Source of the DNA: Galaxea fascicularis
Lineage: Eukaryota; Cnidaria; Anthozoa; Scleractinia; Euphylliidae
Length of the DNA: 64,000 bases
Assembly: GCA_948470475.1 (NCBI GenBank)
Contig: OX419344.1
Coordinates: 23,242,225 to 23,306,224, forward strand
Direction: 5' to 3'
The notes under the pieces were generated by a model. The model had not been told where the DNA came from. It was given only the letters and a program-made list of their open reading frames with translations, and did no database searches. A program made the translations under genes and the position numbers. Positions 10,615 to 22,200 of the stretch are shown one piece after another; position 1 is the stretch's first letter, and each line of letters starts with the position of its first letter.

Positions 10615-11207
10615 ACGTTTTGGAAATGATTCACATCAGAGCTGCTAGGTTGATTCACAAGCTACCAAATAGCTAAAAGGATAGTGATATACTTTCTAAG
10701 GTTGGCTGGATGCCTTTTTTACACATAATGCTTATTATAATTTAGGGCCACGGGAAATTAATTATTTGGTGACCAAGAACTCTAACAGCTATAACCTAAG
10801 GAAATCTTTGAATGTTGTACTTAATAGGCCTGAAACCGAATTGGGTCGTAGGTCTTTTGTTCACAGATCTGCCATAGCATGGATTGCACTACCAGATAAT
10901 CTTAAAGATTCGCCAAATTCATCTATCTTTAAATATAACTCAAAACAATCCAAGCAAACTATCATGAATATTAATTTCGGGAAGGGAGCCGGTAATGTTA
11001 TACATAACATGAAACCAGATTTTCATTATTACTAAAATTTGTATTGGTTTACTTAATTTATTTAACTTATAACTGTTGTATCATATTTGTATCTCATATA
11101 ATTATTGATTTAGTTTAGTTTTAGATTTAGTTTAGGCAGGTCCACATCAGCTGTAAATGTGCGAAAATTTTTAACCTGCGTCATCAAATAAAGTTATGTA
11201 TGTATGT
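10615..11207 (+). mobile_element. 5'-truncated LINE: ORF2 C-terminus and 3' end
   Basis: The frame 10766-11035 encodes the typical C-terminal tail of CR1/L2/jockey-type reverse-transcriptase ORFs (YNLRKS...RRSFVHRSAIAW.ALPDNLKDS). Upstream, 10615-10765 carries more of the same protein with stops and small deletions (HIRAARLIHKLPN-like, then SDILSKVGWM). A 3' UTR follows and ends in AAATAAAGTT plus ATGTATGTATGTA, a microsatellite tail typical of these LINEs. A dead 5'-truncated insertion. Confidence 0.8.
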
Positions 11208-11480
11208 AAGTTATACATTGACGAGACAGGGAGACGACTAGGCGACCGATTCCGCGAACACCTTTGCGATGTTGAGAAGAACGTCAAGGATGCATCTAAT
11301 AGCCAGTCGCTCGTCATTTTAATCTCCATAACCACTCGACACAACACATGGGTATCTGCGGTCTTTCCCTACATCAAGGTACGACAGAAACATGAAAGAA
11401 TTTAGAATAAAAACTCATCTTCCAAATAGTCTCCCTTAATCCCCACGGTATTAAGGAAGGCTTTTCATTCAACTAATACC
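11208..11480 (+). pseudogene. Fossil GIY-YIG endonuclease fragment
   Basis: The frame begins with LYIDETGRRLGDRFREHL, matching the YIG-ETGR core of GIY-YIG nucleases as found in Penelope-like retroelements. After a frameshift, further homologous residues follow (HMGICGLSLHQG region) and then TLNPHGI near 11440-11455. The catalytic Gly of YIG is Asp here and frames shift, so it is inactive. It directly abuts the tail of the LINE at 10615-11207. Confidence 0.6.
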
Positions 11481-11659
11481 CGGAACTAATAGTAATGTTA
11501 ATTTATACCGCGCAACCGCTCTATAAATAAAAAAGTTTTAGGTCTACTTTTAAAAATGCCTAAACTGGAAATAGACCTCATCGTAGATGGAAGCAGATTC
11601 CAAAGTCTGGGGGCAGCACAACAAAACCATCTATCCCCCAAGGTCTTCTTGGTTCTTAT

Positions 11660-11700
11660 TGCTCCACCACCACCATCACCATCACCATCACCATCACTGG
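11660..11700. repeat. CAC/CAT trinucleotide microsatellite
   Basis: CACCACCACCATCACCATC-type repeat of about 36 bp. No gene association seen. Confidence 0.8.
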
Positions 11701-11787
11701 TGTCGTGATTATACCTAGACGGAGGCAGAACATCTGCTAACTGCGCAAATAATCAGGTGCCATAACGTGCAAAACTTTAAATGTAAG

Positions 11788-11870
11788 AAGTTCAATTCAA
11801 TTCAATTCAATTTTATTCACACTTTTATAAAAATATTTTCATTATATATAGTAAGGTAGGAGTACAATAA
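11788..11870 (-). mobile_element. LINE 3' tail (TTGAA repeats)
   Basis: On the minus strand, AATAAAATTGAATTGAATTG-type sequence resembles the AATAAA-plus-short-repeat tail of LINEs. Only the end is recognisable; length uncertain. Confidence 0.35.
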
Positions 11871-12099
11871 GAGGAAGAAGATTAAGAAAAAGAAATTAAT
11901 GGCTTTGATGGAAGTGTAAGGTGGTCAGGGGAGCTTAGCTTTCGAGCTAAACACTGCTATATTATGAGTGGGAATACATAGAGAGTACGCTTGATGCCAT
12001 GGCAACTGTGGACAATTATATCAAATAGTCATTCTATGCAAAGCAGTCATTTTAAAAGTTATCATTGAGAGTTAAGCAGAATTTGGTTGTATTCTTTTT

Positions 12100-12385
12100 T
12101 GAACTTATGGTAACTAAGTGAATGATGCCATAGGAAAGAAATAATATGTGAACTGCGGATATGACAACCACTCCGCGTGATATCTTTCACGGGATCGTAT
12201 GAACCCAAAATTGACCAGCTCCTAACGTCAGTGGCTTCATAGCTCAGTTGGTAGAGCATCGCACCGGAATCGCGAAGTCACGGGTTCAAGCCCCGTTGAC
12301 GTCCTGAATTTTTTTCAGGCTTCTTTACGCAATTGTAAAAATTGCGATCACAACTGTGACGATCATTCCTCATTTGATAAGTGTT
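12100..12385 (+). repeat. tRNA-derived SINE
   Basis: A tRNA-like core has an A box TAGCTCAGTTGG (12240-12251) and a B box GGTTCAAGCCC about 31 nt later. The sequence before the A box and after the T arm does not pair as an acceptor stem, so it is a SINE head, not a tRNA gene. The non-tRNA flanks (GTGAATGATGC...ATATGTGAACTGC before, TTTCAGGCTTCTTTACGCAA after) recur near 47.5-47.7 kb, which defines a repeat family with sequence on both sides of the tRNA part. Confidence 0.65.
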
Positions 12386-12589
12386 TTTATCTTAGTAGGA
12401 ATCTCTTCCCAGGTTTTGGTTATGGCAAACTGAGTAAACGTGTGTTTGCCATATTTTGACATTACACGTGGAACATGAAAATTACCTATATAGCAACCCG
12501 TCAACTGCTTTTCTCATGGTAATCTTGGCTGGCGGTATTGCTCGTGGGCGCGACCGACGACGACGACGACCTCGCACAATTATTAATAA

Positions 12590-12617
12590 TGTCCTAATAA
12601 TAATAATAATAATAATC
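12590..12617. repeat. AAT trinucleotide microsatellite
   Basis: About eight ATA units, interrupted by one TCC-type break at its left end. Confidence 0.7.
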
Positions 12618-13232
12618 CAACATGGCGGCCTTGAAAGGGACAATAGCCAATAACTAATTGAGTGTAGAAGTTTTTTTTACTTTGAGGGCACGATTATTTC
12701 GTTACCAAAGCCACAATCTCGGTCAAAACAAACGAAAAATTGAAGCCCCGCCTTCCCCCCCCCCCCCCCACCCCATTTCAATGATGAAAAAAAGGCGCAG
12801 TTTGGTTTGCGCGCGAACTCAACATTGATATGGGAGGAGAAGGGGGGGTTTATTTCTCATTTTATTCTGTCCAAGATTGCAGCTGTCTGGACGGCCTCCT
12901 AACCCCTCACCCCCTGGGATGGTACCTTAGCAGAAAGATGAATACTTACGTGGGAAAGAAATCTATATGAGGCTGTGAAACTACTGAATCAAACAGACAA
13001 AATTTAATGGTCAGATGTAGAACAGTGGGACGAATAATTCAAAACATAAAGTTTGACAATAGCCCACTCATCCCCTGTCTTATTTCACACCACCCCTGTC
13101 AAATAAAATTATTAAGGAGAGAAGTCTGGGCCAAGACGAAGCCATGATGGTGGGGAGATTCAATCAACATGGATTTCAAATGGTTACTAAAACGATGTTT
13201 GACTTACAAAGTACGACTTTGGCGTCAAGAAG

Positions 13233-16200
13233 ATGTTTGACGATGTTTTATCGCGTGGTGGATTTGGATGGCTGCAAACGGGCAATTTATTCAGTTCCGG
13301 GAATCACAAGATGGTTATTATAATGTTGACTGAGTTTTCAAGAGGTAAGAATTAATCTGCTAGAGACCATGTTAAAACACAGACAAATGAAAAATACAGT
13401 GACTTTTAATGATGGCAAAGACATTATCATCAAATAATCTTTCCCAATAAGTAGTTTTTAAAAGGATCGTCTTAAATCTTCTGTCCATATTCGCTTATTG
13501 CATCTTTGGCACTTGTTGGAATAGCAAACTTGAAAATGTTAAAAAGAACTGTGACTGCAACCAATCGTTAAACAACATATACATCTTACACTACACACCC
13601 TGATGGCCGAGGGCTGGTAGTAACCAGGCAAAGTATAGAAAACTTTGATTATATGAACCAAGTAAAATATTTAAGCTGCCTATGTAACTGAGCGACACTG
13701 TCTTTAGTTATCAGAAGCAATTAGGGCATAGCTTAACTGGCCAATCAGATCAATAAACCAGGGCCCGGTTGTTCAAACGTTGGATAGCGCTATCCACCGG
13801 ATAAATCACTATCCAGCAGATAAGTAATGGGAGAGCTAATTCCACTATCCACTGGATAGATATTTATCCGGTGGATAGCGCTATCCAGCCTTTGAACAAC
13901 CGGGGCCAGGCACATAAATACCATCAACTTTGGAAACTGAACCATTTTATCAGGAGGCTGTTTTGTTTCTCTTTAGCTTCTTGGATGTGAACAGTACTTT
14001 GCTAATCACCTCTGAGTTAATCAATCAGAACACGCAAAAAGCACTATTTACTTGTTTGGCATGTGCTAATTTCTGGCGTTGCTGTCTGTTGTTAAAAATT
14101 AATTGGTGACTATGAGACCATTGTTGCCCAGGGTTTGTAGAACTCTAGAATTAGTCTCTATGCAAGTTTTCAAGACTACATTACATTTACCCAGAGAATC
14201 AATGAAGAAACATATTCTCTTTTCCAATTTTATTCAGGAAAACATAAAGTTGGTTCCCATAGGAAATATACTGATTCAGAATTAATTTCCACTGATTGTC
14301 AGTAGGGACTAAGAAAGTGTAAAGATGCTTGAGTTAAAGGCCCACATTCACCCAAGATGCATTGCATGTTGGGGTACTATTTCTGTATATGAAAACTCTG
14401 CCATTTTTTGCAAGAGGTTGTTGAGTCGTTTTTCTAGCCAATCAGATTGCAGGGTTCAATAAAAGGACCTTTTTGAACAAAACAAAAACAAATGCTTGCA
14501 AAGCTTATCAGGTGAATGTGGGCCTTTAACGTTGTGTTGCACTGGATAAATATTGTTTGTGATGAGGTGTTTAAAAATAATGGCATTATAACATTTATTT
14601 CTGAAGGGCTGAAAGCATTACATATCCTCGTTTGCAAGTGCTTTGTCATGGACTGTAAGCAACACATTTGTTATCTACCATCTGTCTGGTTACATCATGT
14701 TGTTGACAAGAAACGCTGTTCAGATCAGTGACTCCAGGAGATGGTCACAGTGCTTGACAGTTCTCCAAACAGCAAAATGAACTCACATGCAAAGGGACTC
14801 TGATATCAGGTTTAATCTGTGGACCTTGCAAACACACATCATAGAATAAACTGTCTGATAGAGTCCAGCAGAGATTTATACATGATTTACCAGATCACAG
14901 CCACTTCAGAAAGAAAAGAGTTTGATGGACTAGCAATGGTTGGTGCACATTGAAAGGGATGTAGTACATGTATTCTGTACAGAAGATGAATGGCTCAACC
15001 TGGGAAAATTGCACTTTCCAAAAGTACAAGGTATTGCTTAATCTACTTATTTGTATTATGGGGACAATTAAGAAAACAAATAATTATTTATTAAACTGGT
15101 CAGGGAATTAAGTTAGACCAAATTCAATTTTTTTTTTACGCCCATTTTGAAATCACTTATTATTCATGAAATCTGATTGGCTCTCAACAGTGCAATTTAT
15201 TTATTCCCAAATTGTATCATTTTATGCTCTAAATCACATCCTTTTTTTAAGCCCATCAAAACTCCAAACTAGTTTTCCTTAAGTGAACATTAAATAAATA
15301 TATTAATATTGGCAAAAAACTGTGTGATTTCAAAATGAGTGTAATAAAGTGGTAATGGAACTCTGAGTCGTGCAATTTTGGTCCAAAATCATACCTTCCT
15401 GTGATTTCAAATCGAACTCGCGCTGCCCACTCTTTCAATTTTGAAATCACGACCACTCCACTCAGTTCAATTACCATTATAAACCACAACACATACATCC
15501 ATAGGGCACTTTATGCTGAAATATTTTAATTCATACTTTTATTGGTTTTTCATCTTAAATGGGCGTATCAGCAACACTTGCAATTAAGCTCAAATGTGTT
15601 CCAATCCCACTCAAGCCAAAACATTTTTTCAAACTGTTGTTTTGCTTCTTGTTTAAGATGTATATAGCTCCAAACTTTCTCCAAATTTGTAAAGTCTTTG
15701 GGGACATTAGTAGTCTCTTAATTCCAGTATTTATTCAGCAGTTTAGGACATTCTGAAGTATCAGAAGTCCAAAAATGTCAGACTTCTGGTCAAGGCTGCT
15801 GCCTAAGAAAATTTTAAGGGGCCCTCGGAGCTAAACGCTGAGAACTTAGGAGCCCAACATATGAAGGGAAAGGTGTGCCGTGAAAAATTAAGGAGCCCAC
15901 AGCTATTTTTCGGGTGCCCCAGGCTACCAGGCTCCTGTTAGGCGACAACCTTGCTTTTGGTGGAATTGCACATACTTCATACTGGGCCCGGTTGTTCGAA
16001 AGCTGATTAACGCTAATCCAAGATTAAAAGTTAATCAAGGAGGTTATTTCTCTATCCCCAAACGTTGTTCGATGCTGATATTCTGCAAAATTTTAGATTA
16101 GGGGAAGTCAATTCTGAAAAACAAAAAGCGGTGGAAACGACTTTCATCCAAAAGTTAAAAACTGCAACCAAAGTTTACCCTAATCCTGGATTAGGTTAAT

Positions 16201-19200
16201 CTGCTTTCGAACAACCGGGCCCTGAACGTTGGATATGTTAATTGCAGGTAAAATTTAAATTCAGGTTAAAATGTTTAACCTAGGTTGATTCTCAAATCCC
16301 TTTGTCTCCTAAGCCTAATATTATTCAAAGTTGGGGTTAGAAGACAGAGGAAATTGATTTTCAACCCAAGTTAAAAACATTTTACCTGAATTTAATTTTT
16401 AACGGCAACAGATACATCCACTGTATACATATCCACCATAAGGGTGTTCCAGATCTTTCCTTCCAGGCATTTTGCATTGTTATAAAAATTAAAAGATCTT
16501 TCAAGAGTAATTTATTTCTTAGAACGTGTACCCAAGGTACAAGATTAGGTCATTCTTTACATAGTAACTCTTGAATTAAACAACAATGAATATGGTTCAT
16601 TTTCTTAGGTGGACATAGGAGAGACCAACATAAGCAGGTGACAGGCATAGAAGTAACCAAGCTAAGACAGTACGAAGAGGTACCCTACACCAGCCAGACA
16701 AGGAGAAGGCTCACAGGAGAATCATTTGCGACAGCAAGGAGGTAAGAAGCTCATTATAATAAGCTCCACATTTTTTTATAATATCAATTCTTTTTTTCTC
16801 ACCAAGGTGGAGTAACTTTATGAAACTGCAATTTTGTAACTCTCTGGTTTACTTATAGCTGTACAGTATGATTGTAAACAGTGTATCATGTTACATTAGT
16901 GTTCCATTCATTTGCTAGCAAGTGGCTCTATCTCCTTCAGCTCAAAACTACTCTTTAAATTTTTTTTGATTTGTTAAGATACATTGTATGTTTGATTGTG
17001 AACTATGAATAGTGTGGTGTTCAACTTGTCACGGGTGTGGAGAGAAAGATAAATCTACATTCCCAATGTTTTTCAAACACATGACTACCCAAACAGTAGT
17101 CTGGTGCTCTGAGCAAAGGGCCACAGGAAAACTTCCTAAGTGCTATTACAGGTTATGGGCGTACATGATATTTAGGTAAAAATCATATGGAAAAAAAGTT
17201 AACAGGATATTGGAGGTTTAGAAAAGAGATTTTGGAAAGTAAAGTAGGTTCATTGGTCAACTTATGAAAGATTAAAAGGGAGATAATTTATTTTAAAATT
17301 TAAATGGTTTGAACCCAGGAGTCATATCATAATTAAGTGAAGTACGATCGTCCGGGTGAGTGTAGTCCTGAGCAGTACTGTGTGAGTTGACATTGACTGA
17401 CGTTTCGACAACCTGAGCGGAAGTCATCATCAGAGTCAAGTGATTTGATGAGTAATGTCAGTAGGTGTTGTAAATACTCTGGTCGTTGATGTGATAGGTC
17501 AACAAGGTCATGATGTTATTGGTTGACTGTCAGTTAAACCTAGTTGTGATTGGCTGTGAAGACTGTACACAGTGACTGTTGCATTTCAATCTGTCTTTTG
17601 TTAGTCAAATGTCTGTATGTGTATCATATGTGTATTGTCAGTTGGTCTGTTGTAAACAGTGATTGGTGTGTTTCAATCCATCTTTTGTTGGTCTAATGTC
17701 TGTACATGTGTTGTTGTCAGTCAGTCTGTTGTTCATCTGTTGTTTAATGGTTAAGTGGTGTCTGTTCTAAGTTACTAAACCAGCTTTCCAGTACGGTCCA
17801 CTGGCAGTAATTAGTGCTGCATGTAACACATTCAGCTGAGTCCCAGTCAATTCTGTGGTTTGTCTGGAAGTAGTGTTCAGCAATGTTATTGTTGAGGCCA
17901 CCATTTCTCATCACTCATCTGTGTTCAGTCAGCCTTTAATGTTCAAGTTTCTGCCAGTCTCACCGATATAGATGGCCTGGCAGTCGCAGTATTTGATCTT
18001 GTAAGCTGCTCCTTGTCTGTGTTTTGGTGTGTCTTTATCCTTAGCATTCGTTCTATCATGACAATGACCTGAATATTTATAACACCTACTGATGTTACAC
18101 AAATCACTTGACTCTAATGGTGACTTCCGCTCAGGTTGTCGAAATGTCGGTCAATTTCACCTCAAACATTCCTTCTCAGGACTACACTCACATGGATAAT
18201 AATTGTACTCCACTTAGTTAAGAGATATTGTAGATACTCACAAAACAATGCAACTTTTTGAATTTATTTTTGTCAAGTATTGACATCACTGGCCCCTACA
18301 AATAGTTTGCTGGAGAAAACATTCCCTCCCTCTTCTCCCTCCCCCTCAAAGCTTTAGTTTTTGTCACTGTACCAACATAAGCAAAGTGATCTCATCAACA
18401 GCGGTTGGCATAGTAGCAGGATGCAAAGAATTGGAATTAATGGGATACTGGATATTTAGGCCAAGAATGAATGGGTAGAGGGTATACAGACCCCCTTTGA
18501 TGGATCCCCACTGGTGTTATGATAGTAAATGAATAACTACCCCCCCCCCCCCTTCCCCTTCTAATTCAGTGGTGAGAGCATATGATTGGCGTTTGGAAGG
18601 TTGAGGTTTTGATTCTCAGTGGGGACTTGAATTTCTTTTGTGTAACACTTGTAACATGTTGAATACCACAGTTATTCTTGACCAATCTTTTATTTTCTTT
18701 GATTAGTTTCTCTACAACTGCATGTTAAAACCATCCACAATTTTTTATTGGCAGATTACCTCCTGTTTTCAGTTCTGCTGTATTTACCGGCCACTTGCTT
18801 GCAAATTAAAAACTCAGTTGGTCTGGAATCTTATCAGCTTGAAGTTTTCATTTTGTGCAAGTCTCCTACTCAGAGCAGTCTTAAACACTGCATATAGGTC
18901 ATTGATAACTGAAAAACAGTGTACCAAAGTTTCAGTGTGTTTGGACTTTAATTGTCAGGTCACAGGGGTCAAAATATTTGTGTAAGGGGATTAACCTATA
19001 CCATAAACCTCCAAAATTAACAATTTTTTTTAGCTAACCTTTTCCATAAAAAAAAATACAGATTCAAAAGATCATGTTGATGACACAAATCAGGCCAAAT
19101 CATTTTGCATGCAGCAAGACCTACTCAACTTAAAAACGTGTATTCTAGTTTTGAGATACTGTGCACGCAACTTTGCATGATAACTCCCATGTAGTTGGAG

Positions 19201-22200
19201 GTTTAGGGCCATGCTCATAATTAATTCAGAAAATTTTTTTTAGCAAACCAGTGTTTTAAGAACTTCAAACTGTCAAGGCACTTCTTTTCACACTATGTTT
19301 ATTCTTCCTTGTTGTGTGCTAATGAGCTTGTTATTTATCTTTATGAGGTTTGTTCTTTCAATTAATGCAGTTACTACTTTAAATTAATTTCAGGAGCCGA
19401 GGTGGCACACACAAACCAAATGTAGCTGATCAACATTCCTGCTGAGTTGTGGAAGCTCTTGATTTGAGGAGGGGAGCTCCAGATGACCTTGGGGATATTC
19501 CAACCAAGAAGTCCTGGTGAGTTTTATCTGATCTTCCAATTCTTGGTGAGGGCGCTTGGACACTTTGGGGATTCGGCCACACACTCTCAAGTGGAAAAGG
19601 CACATTAAGGGGAGGTGAGAGTTTGTTTTTCATGTCTTCAGGGTTTCACTTAAGTATATCAGAGTACCACACCTTAAACAAAAGGGGGGCAATTCCAGTT
19701 GGATTTTGGAGATGTCTGTCTAGAATCAGTGTATCTGGAATCAGGAAAGCTTCTTTTGTCAAGGATGTAAAACAGGGTGCTCAATTGCAGGTCACAGACT
19801 GTGCTTTTCCTGAGATGGTAGGGTCCATTGAAAGCTCAGAGAATCACTCATCTGACTCAACTGAAATTTCACATTTAACATCAAATCAAGCTGAGGAATC
19901 TGAGATATACTTAAAGGGTTGATACTTGTTGAAGACTTTTCTAGTTTCTTAAAACGTAAATTTTCAAACCAAATTATAAATTTAGCAAATGCCAAAAAAC
20001 TAAGCCTTAAATAGCTTTGACTAGGAAATTAACTACCTTTTACAATTATTATTGATGACAAATTTGTACCAATCATTGTAATGTACAATTTTTTTGGCGC
20101 AAAATATTAAATTTTAATCCTAGAACAATATTATTACCAAATTGAAATTGCCTTCATCAATAGTCAACAAAATTCTCAAAACCAATTCTCAATTAAATTT
20201 ATGTGGAAAGGTTAGGAGAATTTGCATGTCAGAAGTATGTAGGGCTTAAAGTTTCATCTTTCTGAGATGTTTTCAAATTTCCACAATCAAACAGTTCCAT
20301 TTGACATACAAATTTGTCAACAGTACTCGAGAGAATATCTAGCTTATTATTCAAAGTGCGATGCAATTCAAATACAATTCCTGAGAGTGAAATGAAAACG
20401 CAAGAAACAAGGACTCTGGATGGAGATAAGGAGAAATCCAACTACCTTTGCTACTGTTTTCAACTGTTTTCAACACCAAATTATGGCTGAAACTGACAAA
20501 ATGGAAATTTATCATGGGACTTCGTTTTAGCTGAATAAAATGTTCTCAGGTTTTCGCACAATTTTAGTGGCAAAGAAGTGTTTGAAAAACAACATAAAAC
20601 TAATTCTAAAATTAATAATTCACTCTCTTGGTGGATTTATATCTACATTTCCAGCTACATTCTAGCACTATGCTTCTTCATCTTCTGAAACTTCAACAAA
20701 ATTAATTTCAATTACAAGACAACTGTAAGGACTGCTAAAACAAACCTTGGCAATTTATGTGAGCAAATGCTTCTTGCGTTTCGGTTGAATATAAACCATT
20801 TTCATTGCACTAAGGATTTCCAAATCATTTTGGCAACCATTTGCTTCAATAGAGCCAATTCTCTTTGGAACTTTAATTGAAATACTAGAAAAGTCTTTAA
20901 CTTGTATCAACCCCAGAGTAGAATCTCAGTGACTTGTGCTCATTGGTGAAGTTTGTGGAAGGAAAGTCAGAGGGGTGGTATTTTGAGTTTGATTCTGACC
21001 TTGGCATCAAAGGATACATACTGAACATGATTTGTATTTGAGCATTTTGGTTTTTCTGATCCACTAAGAAGACTTTTTCCTTTGATACATTGATTGAAAG
21101 CACACGTCTTGAAAGAAATTTATAGGCAAAATCATTTGGCATGACAATTTTAGCATTTCCAAACACAGGCATGCCAAACTCACATTGGGCATTGAAAATT
21201 GTAAGATGTTGTGTGGGATTTGTTAACACTGGGTCAATTTATCATATTTCTGCTCAAAATCAGTTAATGTACAGCGTAAACTTACTTTTCCCATTTCCTG
21301 GGTCCTTTTGCCTGTCTTACATCTTGTAGTGGTGTTTTGGGCGATATTTTTCGATCCTGTTCTTTCCTTCATAAGGAAAGAACACCACGACAAGATGTAA
21401 TGACAGGGAAACGGGCACAGAAAAAGGGAGAAGTTAGTTTATTCTGTATATTAACTGATTTTAAGGTGAAATACAACAAATCAACCCTTGTTATCAAATC
21501 CCATACAATGCCTTATGATTCTAAATGGTCAGTGTGAAATTGTGCCACCTGTGTTCCTGAACACTGAAATTTTCATTTCAGTTTTGGTGTGGTATTCTGA
21601 TGTAGTTGAGTGTAATTCAGGAGACATGGGGAGCAAACTCTCACCTCCCCTTACTGTGCCATCTCCACTTAAAGTGCACCTAACCCCAAACTATTTTTTT
21701 TTTCGCTTAAATTTAAATCTTTGCACCTGTTCGGAACATATTGCGCCATTTTGCACCTTTTTCAACCAAATAGTTACTTTTTATAGGCTGTAAAAGTTTC
21801 AAAATCTAGCCATCATCTGTCCCACGACCAAGCTAGAAAGGGGCATGGGTCTATTCCTTGCATGATGTCACAAACTGCTTTGCATGCATTTTTACAAAGA
21901 CTTAAATGCGATGCAATTCAGTTTGTGACGTCATGTAAGGAGTAGACCTATGCCCCTTTCTAGCTCGGTCGCGGGACAGATGATGGCTAGATTTCGTAAC
22001 TTTTACAGCCTATAAAAAGTAAATATTTGGTTGAAAAAGGCGCAAAATGGCGCACTTTGTTCCGAACAGGTGCAAAGATTTAAATTTAAGCGAAAAAAAT
22101 AGTTTGGGGTTAGGTGCACTTTAAGAGTAGGGCTGAATCTTCAAAGTAGTTCAAGTGCCTTCCCTGAGAAGAGGGGATCAGGTAAAACTTGACAGAAACA

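Noticed and set aside
12221..12302. tRNA gene
   Set aside because: A and B boxes are present but the acceptor stem does not pair and the flanks recur at 47.6 kb; it is a SINE.
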